The notes: generated by a model not told the origin, from the sequence alone. 24,492 bases of DNA from Smittium culicis (GCA_001970855.1 LSSN01002569.1:1-24492); one strand, 5' to 3'; numbered from the stretch's first letter, positions 10,235 through 19,140 are shown. Numbers and translations are program-made.

Positions 10235-11515
10235 TTATTTTTCGGCGAATTTAATTCGAATTCGCTTATTTCTTTGTATCGCGATCAATTTTGATGTTTT
10301 CTTTTTTCTTGGGGGAATAATCGTTTTTTCGCTAGGTTTTCCTGGATTGGTTTGGTGAAACTTTAAAGTTAAATCGACATTTGTTATCGTTGATTTGTGA
10401 ACCCAATTTCGGTCGTGGTAATTGGTACCCTCATATAAAACTAAATAATTCAGCTTACCATAGTGTATCCTTGAGTCTAGTATTTCTTTTATTATTAAAG
10501 GCTCATCTATTATTGAGTATTGCGATTCTATATCATTATTTATATGGCTCAATTCGTTGATTTTCTTTTTTTCCAGCAGTGATATATGAAATACCGGGTG
10601 TATTTTTAACGACTGTGGGAGAATTAGTCTATATGTTACTTTATTGATCACTTTATATATTTTGAATGGTCCTAAAAATCTATGATCCAGCTTCTTAGAA
10701 GGTCGGTTTGTTTTGATATTGCGTGAATTGAGCCAGACGAAATCACCTTCTTGGAACGGCTCTATATCTACTCGATTTTTGTCGGCAAATCGTTTATATT
10801 CTGTAACTGCTTTTTCGAGATTGGTTGTCAGTATTTTTTGAATCTCTTTTATTTCTAATACCCTGGCCTCAGCATCTGGAACTACTGAAGAGAAGCTTGA
10901 TATAGAATTGAATTTTGGGTGATATCCCATTAACGCATAAAATGGCGAGAATTTTGATGATATATGAGCTGAATTATTATATGCAAATTCAGCTAGTGGA
11001 AGTAGCCTTTTCCAGTCCGTTTTCTGAAAGTTCACGTAGCATCGTAGATACTGTTCTAGGACTTGGTTTATTCTTTCCGTCTGACCATCGGTTTCAGGAT
11101 GAAATGAGCTCGAGAGTTTTATTTTGACTTTCATTAGTTTAAGAACCCTTTTATAAAACTGTGAAGTAAACTGGGTACCTCTATCCGATATAATGTCCTC
11201 GGGAAATCCAAACTTACTGAATATATTATCGATAATAATATCTACTGTTTCTTTTGAGTCAGGTAGCTTCTTCAGAGGGATAAATCTTGACATTTTCGTA
11301 AATCGGTCCGCTACTACAAGTATAGTAGTATGTCCTTCTGATGGTGGAAGCTCCACTATGAAATCGAGTGATATTGATGACCATGGTTTGCTTGAAATGG
11401 GTGGAGGGTGTAACAACCCAGACTTTTTGTGTCTTTTGGTTTTAGTTCTGTTGCACACGTCGCAAGATTCGACATAATTTTTTATATAAGCTTTCATTTT
11501 TGGAAACAAATGGAA
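10235..11515 (-). CDS. Chromovirus integrase with C-terminal chromodomain (pol fragment)
   Basis: This open frame is the integrase part of pol and joins the element's cDNA to host DNA. Seen in order, numbering from the Leu codon at 11509, are: the second half of the HHCC zinc domain (CDVC, residues 16-19); the catalytic core with Asp49 in LDFIVELP, Asp109 in ISDRGTQF and Glu145 in DGQTERINQ; the GPF module at 280-312 ending HPVFHISLLE; and a chromodomain at about 335-390 (IKEILDSR, YLVLYEG, NWVHKS). Chromodomains of this kind tether integration to marked chromatin. The two zinc-binding histidines lie in the previous frame, on the other side of a frame change near 11516-11523. The fragment therefore has no start codon of its own and is expected only as part of a polyprotein. 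The catalytic residues are all intact. Confidence 0.95.
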   Translation of the reverse strand, partial: FHLFPKMKAYIKNYVESCDVCNRTKTKRHKKSGLLHPPPISSKPWSSISLDFIVELPPSEGHTTILVVADRFTKMSRFIPLKKLPDSKETVDIIIDNIFSKFGFPEDIISDRGTQFTSQFYKRVLKLMKVKIKLSSSFHPETDGQTERINQVLEQYLRCYVNFQKTDWKRLLPLAEFAYNNSAHISSKFSPFYALMGYHPKFNSISSFSSVVPDAEARVLEIKEIQKILTTNLEKAVTEYKRFADKNRVDIEPFQEGDFVWLNSRNIKTNRPSKKLDHRFLGPFKIYKVINKVTYRLILPQSLKIHPVFHISLLEKKKINELSHINNDIESQYSIIDEPLIIKEILDSRIHYGKLNYLVLYEGTNYHDRNWVHKSTITNVDLTLKFHQTNPGKPSEKTIIPPRKKKTSKLIAIQRNKRIRIKFAEK

Positions 11516-13353
11516 TCGGCTACCAATTCGACTGTTTTCTTTACGCCGGTGTGACCTGCCAGTTGGGAATCATGGTAAGCCGCTATGAGTATCTGTCTGT
11601 ATGATTCAGGAATATAGCTGCGATTGTTGTAGAATATCAACCCATTTTGTAACTGGAATTTCCCTCCCGGTTTTATGTCCTTTCTTATTTTGATTGCTGT
11701 TTCGTCGGATAAAGATTCGATTCTGATCCTTGATTCTGAAACCCTTTTGGATACCAGTGTGTTCAGAAAATGGGTTGAGCTGAGTATTTTGTTTTCTTTG
11801 TTGACTTTAGATATGTTTTCTATTTTTCTGGATAGCGCGTCTGGTTTTCCTCCAAGTTTCCCTGGTCTATATAATATTTTAAAATCGTACCGGGAAAATA
11901 TCAAAGACCACCTCGCATGCCTCCTATTTAACGTTTTGGCTCCTTTAAAGTACTCTAAATTTTTATGGTCAGTTAATACCACGAAGGTATGATTAGCTCC
12001 TTCCAAGTATTGTCTCCAATCTTTTAACGCTACTACGATAGCCAGCAATTCTTTGTCATAAACGTCGTAATTTATTTCTGCATGTAGAAATTTTTTTGAT
12101 AAGTACGCTATTGGTTGAAGTTCACCGTCTTTGTTTCTTTGGGATAGTACCGCTCCCATGGCGTAATCTGAAGCGTCTGTCTCTACGATATATTCTTGAT
12201 CCGGATCGGCGTATTTTAGGATCGGTGAGTTTTTTAACAGGCTTTTTATTTGATCAAATGATGATTGGCATTCGTTGGTCCAGTTAAATGAGCTATTCTT
12301 CTTCAATAATTGTGTTAATGGGTGCGTTAGTACCGACATATTAGGGATGAATTTCCTATAGTAATTGACAAACCCTAGGAAAATTTGTATTTCTTTCGTA
12401 GATGTAGGTTTTTTCCATTTCTCCACATTTTTAATTTTTTCGGGGTCGGTTTTAACACCCTTGTCAGATATGACATGTCCAAGGAAATCTACCTGCCTTT
12501 GATGGAACATGAATTTTTCCAATTTGCAAAACAATCCATTATCTTGTAGCCTTTGAAGTACGTTCTTTACGTGAGAGATATGATCCTGTTCGTTATCGGA
12601 GTATATTAATATATCGTCTAGGTATGCAATCGCATAGTCGTCTATCACGTCTCTCAGTACATCATTTACGAAATGTTGAAAGGTAGCTGGCGCGTTTGTA
12701 AGGCCGAAAGGCATAACCTGGTACTCAAAATGACCGTAACGACACCTGAATGCGGTTTTCCATTCGTCTCCTGGTTTTATTCTGACTAGGTTGTACGCGC
12801 CCCTCAAGTCAAGTTTAGTAAATATTTTTGCTTTACTGAGACGGTCGAATGAATCGTCTATCCTGGGTAGAGGGTGACGATTTTTTATTGTAATATCATT
12901 TAACTTGCGGTAATCTACGCATGGCCGAAGACTTCCATCTTTTTTATTTACGAACATTATAGTAGATCCTGCTGGTGACTTAGAAGGTCGGATAAACCCG
13001 GATTTTAAGTTTTCATCAATATATACTTTAAGAGTTTTGTGTTCGTCTTGGGACAGTGAATATATTGGTCCCCAGGATGGTTGTGACTCAGGTATCAAGT
13101 CTATTGGACAATCATAAGGACGGTGCGGTGGTAATTCCAATGCTTTTTCCTTGTCAAATACGGTTTTATATTTTATATTCTCATTTGGAATATTTATAAC
13201 TTCTGGTTGGGTTTGCTGCAATAATAACGTGTTTATAGATTTAGTTTGTATACAGTTGTCTATACAGAATTTTGAGTTGAATTTTATACTTTTGTTGGTC
13301 CAATCTATATCAGGATTGTGTGTTTTTAACCAGGGTAACCCTAAAACTATAGG
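11494..13353 (-). CDS. Chromovirus reverse transcriptase-RNase H (pol fragment)
   Basis: This frame carries the polymerase that copies element RNA into DNA. Reading starts just after a T8 run at 13354-13361 with the end of the protease region (VLGLPWL). Numbering from 13221, reverse transcriptase spans about residues 60-250, with VDYRKLN, the first catalytic aspartate in KLDLRGAY (Asp138), MPFGLTNAP and YLDD (200-203). RNase H follows with ETDAS (Asp349), KELLA (Glu391), TDHKNL (Asp418) and DALSR (Asp461). Then comes the histidine part of the integrase zinc domain (HDSQLAGHTG). The frame ends at TGA 11494-11496 shortly after a single-base frame change near 11516-11523 that separates it from the integrase. 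All polymerase and RNase H catalytic residues are present. Confidence 0.95.
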   Translation of the reverse strand, partial: PIVLGLPWLKTHNPDIDWTNKSIKFNSKFCIDNCIQTKSINTLLLQQTQPEVINIPNENIKYKTVFDKEKALELPPHRPYDCPIDLIPESQPSWGPIYSLSQDEHKTLKVYIDENLKSGFIRPSKSPAGSTIMFVNKKDGSLRPCVDYRKLNDITIKNRHPLPRIDDSFDRLSKAKIFTKLDLRGAYNLVRIKPGDEWKTAFRCRYGHFEYQVMPFGLTNAPATFQHFVNDVLRDVIDDYAIAYLDDILIYSDNEQDHISHVKNVLQRLQDNGLFCKLEKFMFHQRQVDFLGHVISDKGVKTDPEKIKNVEKWKKPTSTKEIQIFLGFVNYYRKFIPNMSVLTHPLTQLLKKNSSFNWTNECQSSFDQIKSLLKNSPILKYADPDQEYIVETDASDYAMGAVLSQRNKDGELQPIAYLSKKFLHAEINYDVYDKELLAIVVALKDWRQYLEGANHTFVVLTDHKNLEYFKGAKTLNRRHARWSLIFSRYDFKILYRPGKLGGKPDALSRKIENISKVNKENKILSSTHFLNTLVSKRVSESRIRIESLSDETAIKIRKDIKPGGKFQLQNGLIFYNNRSYIPESYRQILIAAYHDSQLAGHTGVKKTVELVADSICFQK

Positions 13354-13723
13354 TTTTTTTTGGAGATTTAATTGGATAGAATTCTATTGAATCTTTATGA
13401 CTATCTTCTACCATATTCTCGACATTGATATATTTTTTTGATATTGGTTTGTCCATTAGTGATGAACCGTCAATTGTTTCTAAACTGATATTAAAATTTA
13501 ATGATTCGGATTTTGTATTATTATTTATGGCAAATTCTTCATCGATAAAGTTTTCCGATGCGCCCGAATCAATGAGACAGTTAGTTAAAACGAAAGATTT
13601 TTTATGTTCTGAATAATATTTTATTTGGATAATAAACCTATTATAACTAGAATTGGTATATAAACTAAAGAAATCTGCAATCAACAGTAACTTTCGTTCT
13701 ACTGTTGAGCTGGACCTTTTCCC
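13310..13723 (-). CDS. Chromovirus aspartic protease (pro fragment)
   Basis: The retroviral-type aspartic protease that processes the polyprotein is shown by LIDSGASENFID, with the D-S-G-A active site. The matching distal motif VLGLPWL lies in the next frame after the T8 run at 13354-13361, so the domain is split by an apparent one-base insertion. The frame has no ATG at its start. It is open upstream into the end of gag, in the -1 frame, back through the GGGAAAA heptamer at 13717-13723. This means it is normally made as a Gag-Pro-Pol fusion by frameshifting. After the T8 run the present frame reads out to a stop at 13310. Confidence 0.88.
   Translation of the reverse strand, partial: GKRSSSTVERKLLLIADFFSLYTNSSYNRFIIQIKYYSEHKKSFVLTNCLIDSGASENFIDEEFAINNNTKSESLNFNISLETIDGSSLMDKPISKKYINVENMVEDSHKDSIEFYPIKSPKKTYSFRVTLVKNTQS
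13681..13723 (-). promoter_or_regulatory. Candidate programmed -1 ribosomal frameshift signal (gag to pro)
   Basis: In the gag frame the heptamer reads G_GGA_AAA (13717-13723), which fits X_XXY_YYZ. An 8-nt spacer (13709-13716) follows, then a perfect 9-bp stem (arms 13700-13708 and 13681-13689) with a 10-nt loop. The gag stop TAG (13699-13701) begins within the stem. A -1 slip gives the protease frame exactly. The related sushi-ichi elements, and the PEG10 gene derived from them, use G_GGA_AAC in the same place, so the layout agrees with the family. Confidence 0.82.
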
Positions 13724-14353
13724 GGATTTGATTTCTTGTTGCAGTTATTTGCAACATGTCCAGATTCGCCACAGTACACGCATAGCCCGTTTTCGAATCT
13801 CCGAGTTTTTTCTTCCGCTGATAAGGGTCCTCTTGGTCTTGGAGAAAGGTAGTCTATTTCCATTGGTACAGGAGGTTCGGTTTTTGTAACAGGGTTTGAG
13901 TTATTACCATAAAACTTCTGAGTGAAACCATTTCTGAACGGGTTATGACTTTTTTAGGTTGGTCTGTCTCTGAGGAACATATCTCGATTTGATAGACGTA
14001 GGTCGATGAGCATTGCAGCGTCAATGCAGTCTTCGAGTCTATCAGGAATTTCAGTAACCATGAGGTAGTTCATGACACTATAGTTAAGTCCCCTCAAAAA
14101 TTGATCAACAAGAGCTAGTTGATCGTAACCAGATTCACGGCCTAAAACTCTGAAATGTGTTGCGTATGCTGCGACAGATCTTCCTCCCTGATTGCATTTT
14201 CGAAGCATTTCTCTGGCGTTTATTGCGATGTTCGGATCTGAAAAGTTTCTTCTAAACTGTGCTAAAAATCTTTCGTAGCTACTCAAACAGGGGTCGTTAT
14301 CTTTTACCATGGAGGTGAACCATATCATTGCTGGACCGAGTAAATGCGTGCCT
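13699..14353 (-). pseudogene. Chromovirus gag, main part with zinc knuckle (one stop codon)
   Basis: This is the structural protein that packages element RNA. The capsid-like part holds MIWFTSMV and SSYERFLAQFRRNFSD, as in Retrotrans_gag domains, with a following FLRGLN segment. A TAA at 13954-13956 stops the frame after DRPT, but the same frame continues and encodes the nucleocapsid zinc knuckle CVYCGESGHVANNC (C-x2-C-x4-H-x4-C, about 13757-13798), ending at TAG 13699-13701. The continuation in frame shows this is a point nonsense change and not an indel. The N-terminal part of gag is in another frame (14352-14612), separated by one missing base in a T8 run near 14354-14361. Confidence 0.88.
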
Positions 14354-14612
14354 AAAAAAAATTTTTGTCTCGGTCGTTGGTGAATACGTCGCTTTTCGAC
14401 CAGAAGTATAATTGTATACTCGATTCAAATGCTTGAAATTCTTTTGGGGTTCCGTCAAACTTGGGCGGATCTGGTAGTTTGACCTTTCCTGAAAAACATG
14501 ATTCGCTGCCTTCTGATAAGTTGTTGGAGAATACTGGGATGATTGGTGAAGCGAAGGTGCCTTCTGGCTCCAAGTCAATTTGCTGATTAAATATGTTCGA
14601 TTGTTGGTTCAT
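14352..14612 (-). CDS. Chromovirus gag N-terminus
   Basis: The frame starts with a genuine ATG at 14612, 67 nt after the 5' LTR, and begins MNQQSNIFNQ. The segment KLPDPPKFDGTPKEFQAFES is typical of the start of Ty3/gypsy Gag. It runs into a TAG directly after DRDKNFF, within an 8-base T run of the sense strand. One more T would carry it into the next gag segment, so the break is a single-base loss or a sequencing error. I take this ATG as the translation start of the whole element. Confidence 0.88.
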   Translation of the reverse strand: MNQQSNIFNQQIDLEPEGTFASPIIPVFSNNLSEGSESCFSGKVKLPDPPKFDGTPKEFQAFESSIQLYFWSKSDVFTNDRDKNFF

Positions 14613-14665
14613 TTTTATTTACTAGGATAAAATTTTTATTAGTTCTTTTAATTAACTAATGTAAG

Positions 14666-14676
14666 AAGCTTTTCAA
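14666..14676 (-). promoter_or_regulatory. Self-priming primer-binding site
   Basis: Two bases (GT in sense) after the 5' LTR comes TTGAAAAGCTT. Its exact complement, AAGCTTTTCAA, lies in the LTR at 14807-14817, about 30 nt after the TATA box and thus near the expected start of the transcript. Both sides of the 11-nt match are mismatches. No TGG-starting tRNA complement is present. This is the arrangement described for Tf1, where the first 11 nt of the mRNA fold back as primer. Confidence 0.85.
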
Positions 14677-14812
14677 ACTGTGATGGACTTATTGGTAATA
14701 TGATTTTATTAGATAATATTATGAAGAGAGTAATATACACTAGAACTAGTACAAGAACAAGAATAAGAGTGAGAAAATAGATAGAAACTAGGACAAGGAA
14801 TTAATGTTGAAA

Positions 14813-14842
14813 AGCTTAGCCATAACATCTTATGGCTAAGCT
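14813..14842. promoter_or_regulatory. 13-bp-stem palindrome at the LTR transcription start
   Basis: AGCTTAGCCATAA (14813-14825), loop CATC, and its exact complement (14830-14842) lie between the TATA box and the inferred start of transcription. The downstream arm contains the first five bases of the inferred transcript. The same palindrome is at 9797-9826 in the other LTR. It could affect promoter activity, or structure any RNA that reads through the 3' LTR. Confidence 0.85.
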
Positions 14843-14846
14843 CAGG

Positions 14847-14854
14847 TTTATATA
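14847..14854 (-). promoter_or_regulatory. TATA box of the element promoter
   Basis: The sense strand reads GGTATATAAACC. The 11-nt self-primer begins 30 nt after its last base, a normal TATA-to-start distance, so transcription probably begins near 14817. Confidence 0.75.
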
Positions 14855-14982
14855 CCCAGACTTGTATTTTAGTTAATGAGCTTTAGGTATGCTATGAACA
14901 ATTAGATTGACTTGATTACAATGTAATGGGAAATCGGGATTCTGATTGGCATTCGATGACAATTAGAATCAAGCCCATTACA

Positions 14983-14987
14983 GTATT
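14983..14987. repeat. Target-site duplication GTATT (right copy)
   Basis: This is the second copy of the 5-bp duplication, matching 9658-9662. Confidence 0.95.
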
Positions 14988-17015
14988 ATCTGATTAGAAT
15001 AATTTCGAGAGTCCAAAAACTGAGAGGAGTCGGACCGCATATAATACTGATAGTAATTATTTTTCATTGATACGGAATTTCATTGGGTGCTCTTGACTAG
15101 AGCCTGAGTATGTCTGGGATTCAGAAACGACGCATTAAGCCAGTTTCCATTCCATTGGGAAAGATGTTCTATCTACCAGGTCAGGATCTCTATTTCTGGT
15201 TCCGTTACTATTACTATCGATATATATTATATATTTTCGCACAAAGAGTTGATTTTAAACTTTATAAGCTTGGAGTGCTTCAAGAGCACCGGTAGTATCT
15301 TCACTTTATAGATTTTGACTTGCCTAAAAATGTTGCAATGACTCTGATTTTAGCCGACCTGGCTCTTATCATCGCATTTTCTGTTCTCAAAAGGCCCTGA
15401 TCCTTTTTTTAAGTTACTTCTAGTGTCATAAGCCTTTTTTTTATCATAAATATGTTTTAAATAGACTGATTTTACATTAAAAATATTTTTATTCGTTGAT
15501 TTTGTAACAAAGTTGGATCATTTTTTCAAGATATTTGTTGTTAAGCTTGAAAATCCTTTTTTTAAAGACCCCGTTATCAGAAGGTCACATAGGAACGTTG
15601 GAATCTTGATACCTTTCAGGCGAGCTCATCGTATTACTGGAAAGAGCATTTTAGTATACATCAGCGATAATAGGGAAATTCTAAATTGTAGGGCCTTGAA
15701 CTGGTATTCTTTCCCATTCCTTTCAAAGTGCAACTACTTCCTGAATGAAATTTTTATAGGAGTGTCCAGAAAGATATCTGCAAGGTCGATTGATGGAAAG
15801 TAGTCCTTAATATTGATCATCCTGGTGATGGAAATAAGTGATTACAATTTGGAGTGTAACTTAAGGTATTCTTAAAGTGACCTCATATCAAGAACTAGAC
15901 GAAGTTCGCTGTTTTTCATCGTAACCATGAATATATTCGATTAAAAATCCGGTGATTGCATGTATGCACTCTCTTTTGCCTTTTTGAACATAAAATCAGC
16001 AATTTCCGACGTCATGGCCTTGACTGATTTGGGCTACATGCATCATATACTCGAATTGATATACCGAGCGAGTGGTAGGAGGTTTTTTAAATGGTGGTGA
16101 GTAGCCGTTAGAGATTGTTTCTTTCACTCAAAAATCACTTGTTAGCCACTCCAGGCTTCTTGATATTTGCAGAGACGACAACATACTGGTGGCTCCCCCT
16201 CCACTTCCCCCGTTTTCTTCCCTCACATCTTTTACCTCAAAAAGCCCCTGTGAATACTTCTAATTTTTTGGTTAGAACCATCAGTGAGGTTGATCTGGTT
16301 GAATACCGGCGCAGTCGCAGCAGAGGTGGCCGTTTGCGGTGCTGCTTCTGACGCAGCCTTCTTATGACACCCACTAAAAGGATTTATGATACTTGAATAA
16401 ACAGGATTATGAATGAATAAATTTCAATGAGTACAGTCGGGTCAATTAGTGACTATCTGGTTGAAGGGTTAAGCTATGGTTGATGTCTTGATAGATTGAG
16501 CCTCGGTGTAAGTTTACTAACCTGGCATGGGTCAAATAGGTACACGCTTCTGAAAGAAGTAGCCTCACGGCGCTCGCGAAAACGAACCTTGGGTAATCTC
16601 TTTGTGGTTCGGGCTAGTTCTGTGAAAAATTTTGCACGTATTAATTGACTGGATTAGTGACTTTTGAAAGATAAGGCTGTACATTTTAGTACGCAGTGTC
16701 AAAATTTTTGATATGAGCTGTAGCAAAATCATTGATTGTAGGCGGATTATAGATCATATACACTATCCGTATGCTTGATTTTACAATATTCATTTTTTAC
16801 TCGTCGGAAAGAGGTGATCTCAAGAAATCTACTTCGGCACTTGGTAGGGATTCCATCAGTATCGGGGACGTTTTTATGTCTCTAGTTAACGCCCAGGTTG
16901 AAAAATACTGTTAAGTATTATTATCTTCAGCCGTGCTTGCATCTTTTCTAACTAGAAAGTCCTCGAAATTCTTTTTCAACATTGCAATAGTATTTAAAAT
17001 AGCTTTTTTCATCAT
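14983..17015 (-). pseudogene. DIRS-like retroelement remnant: gag-like, reverse transcriptase, start of RNase H
   Basis: This is the 5' half of the element interrupted by the chromovirus. From a double ATG at 17010-17015 a gag-like stretch reads MMKKAILNTIAMLKKNF and, after one TAA, LPSAEVDFLRSPLSDE and INDFATAHIKNFDTAY. At about 15560-15930 a DIRS-type reverse transcriptase is clear: LRLVLDMRSL, EYLKLHS, DYFPSIDLADIFLDTPI (motif A), KEYQFKALQF, then GIKIPTFLCDLLI, where the catalytic YLDD has become FLCD. Next to the insertion, VLYAVRLLSVFGLSKLF and SD begin RNase H, which continues at 9662. Stops and frame changes are frequent and no product is possible. The higher GC content ends near 17015. 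DIRS over other YR elements is a judgement from motif style. Confidence 0.78.
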
Positions 17016-19140
17016 TTAGTTGGTATTAATGCTGAAAATAAATATCATTGAAGATAGTTTCAATACAAAATAAAAGTTATAATTAAAAAAATCGAAGTAC
17101 TATTGTCATAGTTATATATTTATTTTCAATTTTTTTTTTAATTTCGAAATAATGAATAATAGATGATGTCAAAAAAAATTTAACTCCGCTTGAAGTATAA
17201 TTTATTTCATTTTAAAAGGATTATTAGCTAAAAAAATACAAAATTATTATTAGATAATTAAATATCAAATTTATTGCAATTTAAATCTTTCTACATAGAA
17301 GCGCTCTCTTAGTAAAAAATCTCCCAAATAATAATTCATATACTATCGCAGATATAAATTTCACACTAAAAAATTTAAGATATATTTTTTTCAGCAATAA
17401 GAGGAAAATAGGACTCAATTACCCAATTTTATCGCTTTTTTTTATAGAAATATTGTTGATGTCCTATTATAATAGCTCATACTATAAAATTGTCTTAACG
17501 TATGTGAGACTATTCTGAGGAGCCGAACTCTTCCTATACAGCTTTTCCTACTTTGCAGGACTAATTTTATTTTTTAAAAAAATAACCATATTTCATCAAA
17601 TGGATTGAATATTTAGCAAATAATACCTAAAACTATATTTATTCACGATTTGGATTTTAGTTTAGAATGGTGAAATTAAGAAGTAAAAGAAAGAAAATTA
17701 CTGGTAGTAATAATTTATAATATTCGAATTATTCTTAGAATTTTAATTCTTATGTTTTGGTAAAAAAATATAACAATAAGAAAAAGTATGTTAAAAATTA
17801 TAATTCAAAATAAGTATATAATTAAGATTTTATTCCAATATGATCTATAAGCTTAATAATTTTTACTCTTACAAGATATCAATCTATATAATAAATTTAA
17901 AGGAAAGGTTTTTATTTACAAAAATTTATATTGCACTAATATTCTTCCTTCTCATTCCTTTCGTAGCTCGCGTTTATGTATAAATTTCTCATTTTATTTC
18001 TGAATTTTGGTTTTTTATTGTAATAAACATACTTAGAACAAATTTTAATTATTAGAGCGCTTTTATTATTTATAATAATATCTGTCACTTCAAATCACAT
18101 TTTAATTCTTTATAATTTCAAAAAAAAAAAAAAATAGATTACGCGATTCATTTCTATTATTCAATATCAATATTTATATCGATTTTCTTTTAGTCGCTAA
18201 AAAAATAATTCTATTTCTATATATTTTCTTTTCTATGTGAATTTCAATCAAAAGTCATTTGATTATCTTTTTATAAAGAGATTTGGTGTCACTAATAATA
18301 TTTTTAATAAAGAAGTAGATTTTTAATAAGAAAATAGATACTAACAGAGAAAATTGAATATAATAAGAAATAGGATATTAAGCATATATTTTATCTTTAT
18401 AGAAAGACTTTTAGACGTGTACTATTGCGTACTACTACAATTATAATTAGAAAATAAGTTTCCAAGGAAAAAGAGGTCCTCTCAATTAAGAATCTCCCAT
18501 ATATTAAATTTAATGCGCATATAAATAATAGATTTTATATTATAAAAATAATCTGTAATTAACTTTTTAGTCTCAGTTCAGGAAATTTCACCTAAAAAAA
18601 ATCAGTTAGCGTAGCTCAATTACACATAAGAAATAATAATATATTGAAAAAACAAAAAAAGAATAAACTAAACTCAAAGTAAAAAATAAAAATATCCAAT
18701 TTAGAAAAATATACACAGGTCGCTGATCGAAAAAAAATTTAAAATTAGGTAGATTTATTGCATCTTTTATGGTTTCATGAAGTTAATAATTCTTAGTTTC
18801 AATGAAATAATATCCAAATTAAAATATTTTGAACTGTAATACGTAAAATGAATAAGTAAGATTTATTTTCATCAAAATTCAAAGAAACAAAAATAAAAAT
18901 AGAAAAGAAAATCGTAAAATCTACCACACATAATGATTTTTGTAATAGCGATAATTTAATTTTTAAACTTATTAAAAAATTTATACTAAAATTTTTATTT
19001 AACATTAATATTATTATAGAAAAGAAGGATAAATATTTTATTGTTATAAATAAATAAATATCGAAACAATAGAAAGAAGAAAATACTGTGGAAATAATGT
19101 GTAATGGCATGTATAAATTTACAAGCTCTTGAAAAATATG
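17016..19140. other. AT-rich region, no gene seen
   Basis: Long A/T runs fill this stretch. A minus-strand open frame at 18799-19110 encodes only Ile/Phe/Leu/Ser-rich sequence of the kind AT-rich DNA yields by chance. The untranslated or terminal-repeat part of the DIRS-like element may extend a few hundred bases here (for example the less AT-rich patch at 17500-17560), but no repeat partner was found. Confidence 0.5.

Larger units (their letters stand above)
9663..14982 (-). mobile_element. Ty3/gypsy chromovirus (Tf1/sushi type), nearly complete
   Basis: The 5320-bp LTR retrotransposon is transcribed on the minus strand. In its own orientation the order is 5' LTR (14679-14982), self-priming site, gag, protease, reverse transcriptase-RNase H, integrase with a chromodomain, a 3' non-coding region, polypurine tract and 3' LTR (9663-9966). 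The LTRs differ at a single base (C at 9748, T at 14764) and the target duplication is perfect, so insertion was recent. Coding is nevertheless interrupted. There is a frame change in a T8 run near 14354-14361 and a TAA at 13954-13956. A second frame change lies in the T8 run at 13354-13361, and a third near 11516-11523. The gag-to-protease shift appears programmed. The chromodomain and the RT/integrase order place it among chromoviruses. It is nested in an older DIRS-like element. Confidence 0.97.
14679..14982 (-). repeat. 5' LTR of the chromovirus
   Basis: This 304-bp LTR, TG...CA on either strand, is at the upstream end in element orientation and so should provide the promoter. It matches 9663-9966 at 303 of 304 positions. 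It contains the TATA box, a 13-bp-stem palindrome and the 11-nt segment complementary to the primer-binding site. Confidence 0.97.

Noticed and set aside
11494..11525. The RT-to-integrase frame change as a second programmed frameshift
   Set aside because: No slippery heptamer is present, and it would split the integrase zinc domain between its His and Cys pairs, so a one-base mutation or error is more likely.
14661..14678. A tRNA-type primer-binding site after the 5' LTR
   Set aside because: No TGG follows the LTR as needed to pair with a CCA end; the 11-nt self-complement explains the site better.
18799..19110. 103-codon minus-strand open frame rich in Ile, Phe, Leu and Ser with apparent membrane segments
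   Set aside because: The residues are those that AT-rich DNA encodes by chance; there is no motif, the surroundings are a repeat desert, and no promoter stands out.
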